DNA from: Cytophagales bacterium
Lineage (GTDB): Bacteria; Bacteroidota; Bacteroidia; Cytophagales; Cyclobacteriaceae
Reading direction: 5' to 3'
Assembly (NCBI GenBank): GCA_022360875.1
Contig: JAKSBZ010000326.1
Coordinates: forward strand, 1 to 64,000
Length of the DNA: 64,000 nt
Shown here: one piece after another, positions 35,437 to 44,456 of the stretch
How the letters are laid out: every line of letters begins with the position of its first letter
Numbering within the stretch: position 1 is the stretch's first letter
The notes under the pieces: model-generated
The model's input: the letters and a program-made list of their open reading frames with translations, nothing else
Database searches by the model: none
What the model was told of the DNA's origin: nothing
Position numbers and translations under genes: made by a program

Positions 35437-36300
35437 TCAGAAAGTTACAAACTCCTGCGGGTCTATTGCCCTGCCGCCCGACCACAGCTCAAAATGCAAA
35501 TGAGGACCATCGGTAAGCTCACCCGTATTGCCGATAATAGCAATTGCATCGCCTGCGTGCACAAATCTTCCGACTTCCACCAGCAAACTGGAATTATGCT
35601 TATAGATAGACATCAAATCATTCCGGTGCTGGATTACGAGAATATAGCCGGAGTCCTGAGTCCAAGAGGCTATGAGCACCGTGCCGTCGGCAACCGCCTT
35701 TACCGGCTCGTTCTCTTTTGCAACAATGTCAACGCCAAAATGATCTATAGAAGGATCGAAGGGTGACGAAACCAGTCCGTCGATCGGTGAAAAATAATAC
35801 AGATCTTTCAATTCATCGTAGCTGAGCTCTTCGCTGCCAAATTCCTTGATTTCTGCATGGTTGAACTCCATGCGCAGCCGCTGGTCTGCCGAAAGCAGGG
35901 CCTTGGTTTCCTTTATCGCAATGGCTCCATCCGAGGAGCGCCTCAGCTCCTGCATCATCGAGTCGCTTGGGGTCTCTCCGCTGGCAATCATGCCCAGCTG
36001 CCGAATATACATGTCCTTTTTCTGGCTTTCAGCCTCCAGCGAATCAATCGACAGAATTAATTCAACGATTTTGCGCCTGTTCTGGCGATTGGTGTAAGTA
36101 GGATCAAACCACTGGGCAAGCAAAGTTTTCGACAGATACAATGAGGAAAACAACAGCAGTCCCCCCACAAAAAAAACGATGAGGATTACCCGTGTCATAG
36201 TGAATCCAGCCGTCAGCTTCTCAGCGAAATTCTCTTCGCTTCGGATAATTAAAAGATACTTGTTGTTTAACCAGTCTGATAATGTTTTCCTTCTTGCCAA
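35437..36300 (-). CDS. M23 family metallopeptidase
   Basis: 287 residues. A basic N-terminus and one membrane helix (VILIVFFVGGLLLFSSLYL, about residues 37-55) are followed by a coiled coil (RRKIVELILSIDSLEAESQKKD) and the LytM-type peptidase from about residue 170. Zinc ligands are visible in HFGVDI (H, D) and GPHLHFEL (H-x-H). It cleaves peptide cross-links or activates other wall hydrolases. It is the first gene of the minus-strand unit that continues through bactofilin and the ATP synthase. Confidence 0.94.
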   Translation of the reverse strand: MARRKTLSDWLNNKYLLIIRSEENFAEKLTAGFTMTRVILIVFFVGGLLLFSSLYLSKTLLAQWFDPTYTNRQNRRKIVELILSIDSLEAESQKKDMYIRQLGMIASGETPSDSMMQELRRSSDGAIAIKETKALLSADQRLRMEFNHAEIKEFGSEELSYDELKDLYYFSPIDGLVSSPFDPSIDHFGVDIVAKENEPVKAVADGTVLIASWTQDSGYILVIQHRNDLMSIYKHNSSLLVEVGRFVHAGDAIAIIGNTGELTDGPHLHFELWSGGRAIDPQEFVTF

Positions 36301-36832
36301 TTTTCATATATTTGAGTACCTAAAAGCAAAAATATAGATTAATCGCATATCATTACATTTTTCTGTATTTTATTTCATTTAAGTGCTTAGGCACTGTTGC
36401 AAAATAAAAAAATGCAGCATATGCGAAACAAAAGGCACGGGCGGGATGCCGGCGCCTTAGCAATCGAAGCCATAGTTTCTCAAATGACGGAAATGTGCCG
36501 AAATCTTTTTGGATATAAGCTTCGTCTGGCTGTCCTTCTGGCCGCGGAATTCTATACAACGGTCCCTTGACTAAAGCAACCAAAGAGACAGCTGAATTCC
36601 CGCAAAACACAGCCAATAAAAACGAAGTGAAAACCAAAAAAATATTAAAGTCACCCATGCGCTTACATTTATTTACAAGTACTTAACAACAGTTCGTTGT
36701 ATTTTTACACGCCGCCGCAAAACAAACACGCTCAGGGAAAGCTTTGAGAAACACTTTTCCTGAAAACCGATATTGTTTCGCCCGTGCTTGATACAGCTAT
36801 ACACACCGAACCCAATTAAACAGCCAAAAAAC
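36301..36832. other. Divergent region between the M23 gene and porW/sprE
   Basis: 532 bp. It holds the promoter candidate at 36327-36334. A 101-codon open frame on the minus strand (36353-36658) has no recognisable product and no ribosome-binding site. The 14 bases at 36390-36403 (GGCACTGTTGCAAA) equal the terminal inverted repeat of IS26/IS6-type elements, but no second end and no transposase is present. AAGTGC/GCACT flanks form a small hairpin beside it. Confidence 0.4.
36327..36334 (-). promoter_or_regulatory. Candidate -7 box for the M23-bactofilin-ATP synthase unit
   Basis: Minus-strand TATTTTTG fits TAnnTTTG and lies 27 bp before the M23 start codon. No TTG-type -33 box lies at the usual distance. 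Confidence 0.45.
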
Positions 36833-39439
36833 GTGAATATACGCAAGCCACTTTTCTTTTTCTTCCTGCTGCTCGGACTCGGCTCCTGCGCTCCGACCAA
36901 CAACACAACAGTCGGCAAGGTGTTTCACAACACTACCGCACACTACAACGCGTATTTCTACGCACGCGAGAAACTAAAGGCCTCTGTAAAAGAAATCGAG
37001 CAACTGCAGAAAAACGACTACGAAGGCTTTTTGCCTATACTCTACTCTGCAGACACCATTTACACGTTCACGCAAAGAAAGGAGCTGGAAGACGTTATCA
37101 AAAAGGCTTCCATAGCCATACAGCGCCATCCGCTCAGCAAATGGACGGACGAATGCTACCTGATCGTCGGGCAGTCGCGCTTGCTGCTCAACGAGTTTCC
37201 TGAAGCAATCGAGACATTCAAGTACGTAAACACCAAATTTAAGGATCTTGACTCACGCCACAAAGCGCTGGTCGGGCTACTCCACACATTCATCGTGCTG
37301 AAAGAATACAACAACGCTTTCAGCGTTTCGGCTTTTCTTAAAAAAGAGCTGAAAAAAATGTCGCGTAAAAACCTGCGGGATTACCACCAGACCATGGCTT
37401 ATCTTTACCAAAAACTGGACAAACCCGAGAAAATTGTCGAACATCTTTCACTGGCTGCTCCCGAGTACAAAAAAACAGAGGGCAGAGCACGGAATTTTTT
37501 CATTCTAGGACAATATTATCAGTTGCAGCAAAACGACTCGGGCGCCTACCAAAGCTACCGAAAGTGCCTGAAGAGCAACCCGTCGTACGAAATGGAGTTC
37601 CATGCGCTGCTGAACCAGACCCAGACAACCCGGCTAGGCCAAAAGGTTGAAATGCAGGACATTCGCAAATATTTCAAAAAACTGAGAAATGAAAAGAAAA
37701 ACGAGGAATACACCGATAAGATTTTCTACGAGCTCGCCAACTACGAACGAAAGATGAACAATCTTCCTCAGGCTATTCAGGCGTACAAAGACTCTAATCT
37801 GGCCAACAAAGAAAACCCGAAACTGAAGGCCTATTCCTTTTGGAACCTGGGGAAAATCTACTACGAAGACTACCGCGACTTCGGCACTGCCAAAGCCTAC
37901 TACGACAGCATTTTGTTGAACCTGCCAAAAGAAGACCCAAATTTTGCTCCGATCGAAAAACGCTCCAAGGTGCTGACGGCTTTTGCCAAAGAATATTATA
38001 CCATCAAAGAACAGGACAGCCTGCTGCACCTGGCCTCGATGGACTCCGCAAAAGCCCTGCAGATTCTGACGGCGAAAATTGAAACCGAGGCTGAACAAAA
38101 ACGGCTGGAAAACAAACGAGCCAAACGGGCCTCGCAAAAAGCAGCTAGAAGTCCTCAGATGCCGAACTTTGCCCAGCGGGGCAACGTCAACGAAGCTTTC
38201 TCATTCAACACTCAAGGTTCCAAGTGGTATTTTGACGATCCTGTGGCCGTAAGTTCGGGTATGATCGAATTCCAGCGAACTTGGGGGCAGCGGCCGCTGG
38301 TAGACAACTGGAACCGTGGCAATGTTGCTTTTGAGCGAACAGAAACTCCAAATGAACAAAATGCAGCGGAAACGGAAGAGAGCATCGAAGAAACTAAAAA
38401 AGAAATCAAGGAAGAAAAAATTGTAGACGTGCAAAGCCAGGCTTTGGCGCTTTACCGCCAGCTGCCTCTCACACAAGCCGCAAAAAATGAATCGCTCACT
38501 AAAGTCGAGCATGCCTATTTTAATCTGGGCCAGATTTACCGATTCGACCTAAGTGACACTGCAGAAGCGATTTCAACGTTCAAGACGCTGCTAGAACGAT
38601 TTCCTTCCACCGAGCACAAACCTGAAGTACTGTATTCGCTTCATCTGATTTACAAATCAATAGGCGACGATAAAGCGTCTCTGCTGGCTGACGAACTGAT
38701 TCGGGATTTTCCGGAAACCATTTACGCCAAACTGCTGATCAATCCGAACTACAAACAGGATGAGCTGCGCCGCATCCACGAGTTTGAGAGCGCCTATGCT
38801 CAGGCCTATGCCGAATTCGAACACAAACAATTCAAACGCGCAAGAGCACAGTCCGACAGCCTGCTCCAAGTCTACGGCAAACTGCCTCATGCCGACCGCC
38901 TGCGCATTCTCCAGATTCTGATCACGGGCAAAGAGGAGGGCTTCTTCCCGTACAAACACGCCCTGCAGACTTTCCTCACTAAATATCCGGAAAGCTCAAT
39001 GAAAGCCTACGCCGAAAAACTCCTTGCCGGTGCGGAAGAATACAAAAAAGAGGTAGACGCCAACAAGGACATCCGTTTTATTCCGGATTTCGAAATGCCG
39101 CACTACTTTGTGATTATATACCCGACGAAACCAGAACTCTCGGCTGAACTGGACAGCACCATGAACCGTTTCGTCAGCCAGCAGTTCCCGGATTCCAGCT
39201 ATGTTACCACCAATCTGGAGTTTGACGGAAAGCACAGCGAGCTGGTCGTAAACGAATTCCGAAACCGGGCGGAAGCGCTGCAATTTTACCAAATTTTCCA
39301 GCAGCACGCTCCGCTGCAGGCCATCGCCGACCGAAGGGAACTTTATTTCTTTGTCATCAACAAAGACAACCTGACGCTTCTGGGAGACAACAAAGCCATA
39401 GGAAGATATGAGAAATTCTTCGAGAAAAACTATCTATAG
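36833..39439 (+). CDS. sprE: Type IX secretion lipoprotein PorW/SprE-like, TPR protein
   Basis: About 868 residues from the GTG at 36833; this start gives a lipoprotein signal, MNIRKPLFFFFLLLGLGSC, with the lipid-bearing cysteine at residue 19. There is no upstream in-frame ATG. Most of the protein consists of TPR-like helix pairs. The segment SKWYFDDPVAVSSGMIEF followed by RTWGQRPLVDNW resembles the hallmark of SprE/PorW, as does its length (about 870). In Flavobacterium johnsoniae SprE is needed for gliding and for type IX secretion; PorW connects the complex at the outer membrane. Its presence agrees with the type IX cargo gene at 48175. Confidence 0.88.
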   Translation: MNIRKPLFFFFLLLGLGSCAPTNNTTVGKVFHNTTAHYNAYFYAREKLKASVKEIEQLQKNDYEGFLPILYSADTIYTFTQRKELEDVIKKASIAIQRHPLSKWTDECYLIVGQSRLLLNEFPEAIETFKYVNTKFKDLDSRHKALVGLLHTFIVLKEYNNAFSVSAFLKKELKKMSRKNLRDYHQTMAYLYQKLDKPEKIVEHLSLAAPEYKKTEGRARNFFILGQYYQLQQNDSGAYQSYRKCLKSNPSYEMEFHALLNQTQTTRLGQKVEMQDIRKYFKKLRNEKKNEEYTDKIFYELANYERKMNNLPQAIQAYKDSNLANKENPKLKAYSFWNLGKIYYEDYRDFGTAKAYYDSILLNLPKEDPNFAPIEKRSKVLTAFAKEYYTIKEQDSLLHLASMDSAKALQILTAKIETEAEQKRLENKRAKRASQKAARSPQMPNFAQRGNVNEAFSFNTQGSKWYFDDPVAVSSGMIEFQRTWGQRPLVDNWNRGNVAFERTETPNEQNAAETEESIEETKKEIKEEKIVDVQSQALALYRQLPLTQAAKNESLTKVEHAYFNLGQIYRFDLSDTAEAISTFKTLLERFPSTEHKPEVLYSLHLIYKSIGDDKASLLADELIRDFPETIYAKLLINPNYKQDELRRIHEFESAYAQAYAEFEHKQFKRARAQSDSLLQVYGKLPHADRLRILQILITGKEEGFFPYKHALQTFLTKYPESSMKAYAEKLLAGAEEYKKEVDANKDIRFIPDFEMPHYFVIIYPTKPELSAELDSTMNRFVSQQFPDSSYVTTNLEFDGKHSELVVNEFRNRAEALQFYQIFQQHAPLQAIADRRELYFFVINKDNLTLLGDNKAIGRYEKFFEKNYL

Positions 39440-39480
39440 ATACAAAATAGCACACAAGTTTTTCTCTCCATAAAAGAAAC

Positions 39481-39516
39481 AAAAAAACCGAAACGCGCAG
39501 GCGCTTCGGTTTTTTT
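39481..39516. terminator. Strong bidirectional terminator
   Basis: ACCGAAACGC and GCGCTTCGGT form a ten-base stem (one A-C mismatch on the plus strand, G-U on the minus strand) with a four-base loop. It is flanked by seven A on the left and seven T on the right. It separates the converging sprE and slyD genes. Confidence 0.9.
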
Positions 39517-39538
39517 GCAAATATATTTTTAAAAACAA

Positions 39539-39973
39539 TCAGTCTACCGATACCAATTCAATGTCGAAAACCAAATCTTTGCCTGCCAGTTCGTGGTTGG
39601 CGTCAATTTTAATAGAAGCTTCTTCCACTCCAACAACAGTAACTGGAACAGGCTGTCCCTGAGCTGTCTGCATATAAAGCTTCATGCCTTCTTTTACTTC
39701 CGCGCGCATGTCTTCCGGCAGGTTTTCTTTAGGAACGTCCATAATCATCTGCTCGTTTTTTGGTCCGTAAGCTTCTTCCGACGGAATGGTTACGGTTTTT
39801 TTGTCACCTATGCTCATACCGTTCACCGCCGCGTCAAAGCCCGGAATCATTTGCCCGGCGCCCACTTCGAAAGCCAAAGGATCGCGTCCTTCCGACGAGT
39901 CGAATACAGTACCGTCTGTCAGTCGTCCAGTGTAGTGAACGGATACTTTGCTTCCTTTTTGTGCAATTGCCAT
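39539..39973 (-). CDS. slyD: FKBP-type peptidyl-prolyl isomerase, SlyD-like
   Basis: 144 residues. The FKBP core shows VHYTGRLTDGTVFDSSEGRDPLAFEVGAGQMIPGFDAAV. An IF insertion follows (AYGPKNEQMIMDVPKENLPED onward), as in SlyD. The nickel-binding histidine-rich tail of the Escherichia coli protein is missing, which is common outside enterobacteria. It is a cytoplasmic folding catalyst and chaperone. It has its own promoter (40029-40057) and shares a terminator with sprE. Confidence 0.93.
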   Translation of the reverse strand: MAIAQKGSKVSVHYTGRLTDGTVFDSSEGRDPLAFEVGAGQMIPGFDAAVNGMSIGDKKTVTIPSEEAYGPKNEQMIMDVPKENLPEDMRAEVKEGMKLYMQTAQGQPVPVTVVGVEEASIKIDANHELAGKDLVFDIELVSVD

Positions 39974-39997
39974 TTTTCTAGGTTCTTTAAAGTGAAA

Positions 39998-40018
39998 AGA
40001 GTGCTACTGCCGCACTCT
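39998..40018 (-). promoter_or_regulatory. Hairpin at the 5' end of the slyD mRNA
   Basis: AGAGTGC and GCACTCT form a perfect seven-base stem with a seven-base loop. With the promoter at 40029-40057 the transcript would start at about 40022, so this hairpin would be its first structure. It could protect the mRNA end from decay. No known riboswitch is recognised. Confidence 0.5.
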
Positions 40019-40028
40019 CTGATAGTTA

Positions 40029-40057
40029 CAAAGTTACGAATATATTCATAACGGCAA
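40029..40057 (-). promoter_or_regulatory. Promoter of slyD
   Basis: Minus-strand -7 box TAACTTTG (40029-40036) fits TAnnTTTG. A TTG (40055-40057) lies 18 bases upstream as the -33 element. The predicted start leaves a leader of about 49 nt. Confidence 0.6.
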
Positions 40058-40166
40058 GCGCAAAGTTTTCTTCTTTCCGCCAGGCCGCGACCCTCTGCTT
40101 TCCAAACACAAGCTAACGGTTTAGTAAAAAAACACAAGGCTTTTCAAAAAATTCTGTTCCAACAAA

Positions 40167-40193
40167 AATCCCCGGCCGGTAAAGCCAGGGATT
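40167..40193 (-). terminator. Probable intrinsic terminator of rho
   Basis: Minus-strand stem AATCCCTGGC/GCCGGGGATT with a seven-base loop, one G-U pair, then TTTG. It lies 62 bp after the rho stop codon. The T-tract is short. Confidence 0.65.
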
Positions 40194-40254
40194 TCATATT
40201 TTTTTTCCCGAAGGATATATTTCTGTTATGCGCAAATGCGCTTGTCAAAACGCA

Positions 40255-42018
40255 TTAGCCGTTCATTGACTGAAGGAATTCCTCGTTGTCCTGAGTCCCC
40301 TTCATTTTCTCTTTGATGAATTCCATGGCTTCCTGCGAATTCATGTCCGACATGAACTTGCGCAGAATCCAAACGCGCTGCAAGCTTTCCTTGTCCATCA
40401 ACAGATCTTCGCGGCGAGTTCCCGATGCCGGAATATCGATTGCCGGATAAATTCGCTTGTTCGAAAGCTTTCTGTCCAGCTGAAGCTCCATGTTTCCTGT
40501 TCCCTTGAATTCCTCGAAGATCACCTCATCCATTTTGGATCCAGTTTCGATCAGCGCTGTTGCGATAATTGTCAACGAGCCGCCTTCTTCCACGTTACGC
40601 GCCGCGCCAAAGAATCGTTTCGGCTGATAGAGCGCATTGGCGTCCACACCACCCGAAAGCAGCTTGCCCGAAGAAGGAACCACGGTGTTGTAAGCACGCG
40701 CCAAACGTGTAATTGAATCCAGCAGAATCACCACGTCATGGCCGCATTCCACCATGCGCTTGGCTTTTTCGATAACCAGGCTGGCTACTTTCACGTGCCG
40801 CTCGGCCTGCTCGTCAAAAGTCGAAGAAATCACTTCGGCATCTACACTTCTGGCCATATCGGTCACCTCTTCCGGACGCTCGTCGATCAAAAGGATCATC
40901 ATATACACTTCCGGATGGTTGGCGGCAATCGCGTTGGCTATTTCTTTCAGCAACACTGTTTTACCTGTTTTCGGCTGAGCCACGATCATCCCGCGCTGGC
41001 CTTTTCCGATAGGCGCAAACAAATCAAGAATTCGGGTTGAATATTCCGAAGCCTTGTAGTTCAGGTTCAGCTTTTCCTGAGGGAACAGCGGCGTCAAATA
41101 TTCGAAAGGCACGCGGTCGCGAATTTCTTCGGTAGTCTTTCCGTTTACTTTCTCAACGCGCAGCAGTGCAAAGTACTTCTCGCCTTCTTTCGGCGGACGG
41201 ATCTGTCCCTTTACAATATCACCTGTCTTAAGGCCGAAAAGCTTGATCTGCGAAGGACTCACGTAAATATCATCCGGAGAAGCCAGATAATTGTAATCTG
41301 ACGAGCGCAGGAATCCGTATCCGTCCTGCATGATCTCCAACACGCCTTCGTTGGCCACAAGCCCTTCAAACTCCTTGGCCGTCATTTGAGGTTTTCTGCG
41401 CCCTTCATCGTTTCTTCGATCGCCTCTTTCCGGACGCTCAGCTTTGTCTGCTCGCACTCTTTCCGGCTTAGCTTCGCTATCGCTGGCCTCCGTCTTCACT
41501 ACAGACTTGCGCGGAGGTGTCTGGATTGTCTTGGCTTCTTTGGCTTCCTTGGCTTCTTTCACTTCTTTTTTTGGTTCACTCTTCTGCTCTTTCTTAGGCT
41601 CCTTGCCTTCCAGTTCCTGAGTGAACGAAGTCAACAAATCCTCGGCAGGTGCTTTGGCTTTGCCCGATCCTTCCTGTTTAGCAGCAACATTTTCTCTTTT
41701 CGGGATTACGCGCTTGCGGGGCGCACGCTTAGGCGCTTTTTCCTTAGTCTCCTTAACCTCTTTGGTTTCTTTTTCTTCCTTGTTCTCTTTTGATTCCGAT
41801 TTTTTTGCGCGTTTTGGGGCGGGTTTGGCTTCAGGAGCCTTTTCTTTGGGGAGTTTTTTCTGAGGCAGCTCGCTTTCAGGTATGATGGCCTGCTGGTCTA
41901 AGATTTTATAAATCAGTTCCTTTTTAGGAAGTTTTTTGTAATTCTTCAAGCCTAACTCTTCTGCAATATCTCTCAGTTCTGAAAGAAGCTGCATATTCAA
42001 TTCTTCAATATTATACAT
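40255..42018 (-). CDS. rho: Transcription termination factor Rho
   Basis: 587 residues, against about 420 in Escherichia coli. The extra length is a charged insertion, about residues 50-230, after the Rho_N helix domain ([32 protein letters not shown]). It is made of K/E runs such as [13 protein letters not shown] and [13 protein letters not shown] and looks disordered. Then come the RNA-binding domain ([19 protein letters not shown]) and the RecA-like ATPase with [25 protein letters not shown] and the Q/R loops [15 protein letters not shown]. It ends transcripts by translocating on RNA. Long insertions of this kind are usual in Bacteroidota, and in gut Bacteroides one has been linked to phase separation. 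Confidence 0.97.
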   Translation of the reverse strand: MYNIEELNMQLLSELRDIAEELGLKNYKKLPKKELIYKILDQQAIIPESELPQKKLPKEKAPEAKPAPKRAKKSESKENKEEKETKEVKETKEKAPKRAPRKRVIPKRENVAAKQEGSGKAKAPAEDLLTSFTQELEGKEPKKEQKSEPKKEVKEAKEAKEAKTIQTPPRKSVVKTEASDSEAKPERVRADKAERPERGDRRNDEGRRKPQMTAKEFEGLVANEGVLEIMQDGYGFLRSSDYNYLASPDDIYVSPSQIKLFGLKTGDIVKGQIRPPKEGEKYFALLRVEKVNGKTTEEIRDRVPFEYLTPLFPQEKLNLNYKASEYSTRILDLFAPIGKGQRGMIVAQPKTGKTVLLKEIANAIAANHPEVYMMILLIDERPEEVTDMARSVDAEVISSTFDEQAERHVKVASLVIEKAKRMVECGHDVVILLDSITRLARAYNTVVPSSGKLLSGGVDANALYQPKRFFGAARNVEEGGSLTIIATALIETGSKMDEVIFEEFKGTGNMELQLDRKLSNKRIYPAIDIPASGTRREDLLMDKESLQRVWILRKFMSDMNSQEAMEFIKEKMKGTQDNEEFLQSMNG

Positions 42019-42286
42019 AAATAAGTTGTGTGATGAATTTTTTGGAACAAGTCCGAAAGGATTAAAACATGTGTATTGATGAATATCTGGAATAAAGTGA
42101 TAATCGATATCGACAAAAATTCCCGACTGGGATCAGATAAAAGGATAACGCTCCAAATGAGGTTCTGTTTGCAAGTATAAGAGATGTTCGGTCAATTACC
42201 AAACATTCAGCCAAAAAATAAAAGCGAGTCAAAGTATTCTTTATTAAGTGGTTATTTTTTTAACTTGCGTTATAAACCATTGGGTT

Positions 42287-43564
42287 ATGCTAGAAATATC
42301 AGATTTAAGAGAAAGAAAAGAAGAAATGGCCGCCGGGCTCGAGCTCAAGCTTTTTAAAGACGCTCGCCAGGCGATCGACCGGGTTTTGGAATTGGACGAC
42401 CTGCGCAAAAACACACAAAACCAACTGGATAACAAACTCGCCGCTTCCAAATCCCTGGCAAAAGAAATCGGCGGACTGATGAAACAAGGCAAAAAAGCCG
42501 AGGCCGAGGAAATCAAGCAACAGACTGCTGCGCTGAAATCCGAATCCAAAGCGCTGTCCGACCAGCTGGCCCAAATCGAAGAGGATTTGCGCAATCAGCT
42601 TTATAAAATGCCGAACTACCCGCACCCGTCTGTTAAGCCGGGAAACAGCGACGAAGACAACGAAATAATAGAAGAAAAAGGCTCGAAACCGGAGCTTCCG
42701 GAAGGTGCAAAACCGCACTGGGAGCTGATCAAGGAATACGGTATCGTAGACTTTGAGCTTGGAAATAAAATTACAGGCGCCGGATTTCCGGTATTCCGCG
42801 GCGCGGGCGCCCGTCTGCAGCGTGGTCTGGTGAACTTTTTCATTGACCAGGCAATTGAAGCCGGCTATATGGAAATCCAGCCGCCGGTAGTCGTAAACGA
42901 AGCGTCGGGAGTAGCAACCGGACAGCTTCCGGACAAGGAAGGACAGATGTACAAAGTCGAAAACGAAGACCTGTACCTGATTCCGACTGCCGAGGTGCCG
43001 GTGACCAACCTGTACCGCGACGAAATCATAAAAGAGCAGGATCTTCCGATCAAGAACGTGGCCTTTACGCCGTGCTTCCGCCGCGAAGCGGGCTCCTGGG
43101 GTGCGCATGTTCGCGGCCTGAACCGCCTGCACCAATTCGACAAAGTGGAGATTGTACAGGTGACCCAGCCGGAAGACTCAGCAAAAGCGCATGAGGAAAT
43201 GTGCAAGCATGTTACTGGTCTTTTGGAAAAACTGGAGCTTCCTTATCGAGTACTGCGCCTTTGCGGCGGCGATCTAACGTTCACTTCGCACCTGACGTTC
43301 GATATGGAGGTGTACTCTGCCGCGCAGGACAAATGGCTGGAATGCTCTTCGATTTCGAACTTCCTTACATACCAAGCCAACCGTTTGAAAGTGCGCTGCA
43401 AAGGGAAAGACAAAAAAAGCCGTTTGCTGCATACGCTGAACGGCAGCGCGCTTGCGCTTCCTAGAATTATGGCCGCATTATTGGAGAACAACCAGACACC
43501 GGAAGGAATCAGGATTCCGAAAACGCTGGTTCCGTATGTAGGCTTCGATATTATCAAAAAATAA
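42287..43564 (+). CDS. serS: Serine-tRNA ligase
   Basis: 425 residues from the ATG at 42287, which gives the family start MLEISDLRERKEE; an upstream frame extension of 13 residues is unlikely. The N-terminal antiparallel coiled coil (about 25-100) binds the long arm of tRNA-Ser. Class II motifs are visible as FTPCFRREAGSWG (motif 2) and HTLNGSALALPRIMAALLENNQ (motif 3). It stands alone, divergent from rho, with a terminator directly after. Confidence 0.97.
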   Translation: MLEISDLRERKEEMAAGLELKLFKDARQAIDRVLELDDLRKNTQNQLDNKLAASKSLAKEIGGLMKQGKKAEAEEIKQQTAALKSESKALSDQLAQIEEDLRNQLYKMPNYPHPSVKPGNSDEDNEIIEEKGSKPELPEGAKPHWELIKEYGIVDFELGNKITGAGFPVFRGAGARLQRGLVNFFIDQAIEAGYMEIQPPVVVNEASGVATGQLPDKEGQMYKVENEDLYLIPTAEVPVTNLYRDEIIKEQDLPIKNVAFTPCFRREAGSWGAHVRGLNRLHQFDKVEIVQVTQPEDSAKAHEEMCKHVTGLLEKLELPYRVLRLCGGDLTFTSHLTFDMEVYSAAQDKWLECSSISNFLTYQANRLKVRCKGKDKKSRLLHTLNGSALALPRIMAALLENNQTPEGIRIPKTLVPYVGFDIIKK

Positions 43565-43576
43565 ACAACACTATAT

Positions 43577-43600
43577 AAAGGGAAGCTTGCTTCCCTTTTT
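43577..43600 (+). terminator. Terminator of serS
   Basis: AAAGGGAA and TTCCCTTT form a perfect stem around GCTTGC, followed by TT. It lies 13 bp after the serS stop codon. Confidence 0.85.
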
Positions 43601-43651
43601 CATTTTTGTGCTGTTGGACGAAGCGCCGGGATTCTTTTAACCAATCCGATT

Positions 43652-44383
43652 ATGTGCTTCCACATCGCTATTTTCAGCAAAAAACAGGATATTGAACGCC
43701 GCTTCGACGCGCAATTCACCTTTCCAGGATTTTCAGCCGTCCATCACAGCGCGGGCTACGAATACAAAGCGCTTCCCGTCATCACCAACCGGCAACCAAA
43801 ACAGATTCAAGCATTCCGGTGGGGACTTGTCCCACACTGGGCCAAAGACGAAAACATCCGCAGCCAGACCCTTAACGCCCGCTCGGAAACCGCTCTGGAA
43901 AAACCTTCATTCAAAAAAGCCATGCACTCTCAGCATTGCCTCGTGCCCTGCAGCGGATTTTTTGAATGGCAGCTCCGGGACAAAAAGAAATTCCCATATT
44001 TCATTTACCTGCCGGACAGCGAAATTTTTTCCTTTGCCGGCATCTGGGACGAGTGGCTGTACGGAGAAAAAATTTATCAGTCCTTTTCACTGCTCACCAC
44101 AGAGGCCAATCCGTTTATGGCAAAAATTCATAATGTAAAGCAGCGGATGCCTGTAATCCTGAGCCAGCCACAGGAACCGTTGTGGCTCAGTGACGGGCTG
44201 AAAGAAAAAGAAATCCTGAACCTTTGCCGCCCGTACAAAGGGGAAATGGAGGCGTATCCGGTAAGCCGGCTTATTACCGACAAAAACCAAGACTCCAACC
44301 AGCCCGCCGTGCACGAGCCTTACTTTTATCAGGAATTCGATCATCCAAAAGACAGCGGAGACCAGCTCAAACTCTTTGATTGA
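43652..44383 (+). CDS. SOS response-associated peptidase / abasic-site shield (HMCES, YedK)
   Basis: 243 residues. The second residue is cysteine (MCFHIA), the nucleophile exposed after removal of the initiator methionine. Further family features are FRWGLVPHWAKD, LNARSETALEKPSFKKAM, CLVPCSGFFEW and HNVKQRMPVIL (the histidine). These proteins form a thiazolidine link to abasic sites in single-stranded DNA and protect them from breakage. The C-terminal 60 residues are variable. No LexA site was identified upstream. Confidence 0.95.
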   Translation: MCFHIAIFSKKQDIERRFDAQFTFPGFSAVHHSAGYEYKALPVITNRQPKQIQAFRWGLVPHWAKDENIRSQTLNARSETALEKPSFKKAMHSQHCLVPCSGFFEWQLRDKKKFPYFIYLPDSEIFSFAGIWDEWLYGEKIYQSFSLLTTEANPFMAKIHNVKQRMPVILSQPQEPLWLSDGLKEKEILNLCRPYKGEMEAYPVSRLITDKNQDSNQPAVHEPYFYQEFDHPKDSGDQLKLFD

Positions 44384-44402
44384 AGTTTTTTTTGCCAAAA
44401 TG

Positions 44403-44435
44403 CCAAAGGCACAAGCAATAAGCCTGTGCCTTTGG
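44403..44435. terminator. Bidirectional terminator-like hairpin
   Basis: CCAAAGGCACA and TGTGCCTTTGG form an eleven-base perfect stem with an 11-base loop between the converging HMCES and DUF6249-like genes. Neither side has an immediate long T-run (CTTTTTC follows nine bases later on the plus strand). Confidence 0.7.
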
Positions 44436-44456
44436 TCTGAATCTTTTTCTTCGGCA

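Noticed and set aside
36353-36658. Open frame of 101 codons on the minus strand
   Set aside because: No ribosome-binding site, no family, and it spans a promoter region and the IS-like 14-mer. Kept only as a note in the intergenic entry.
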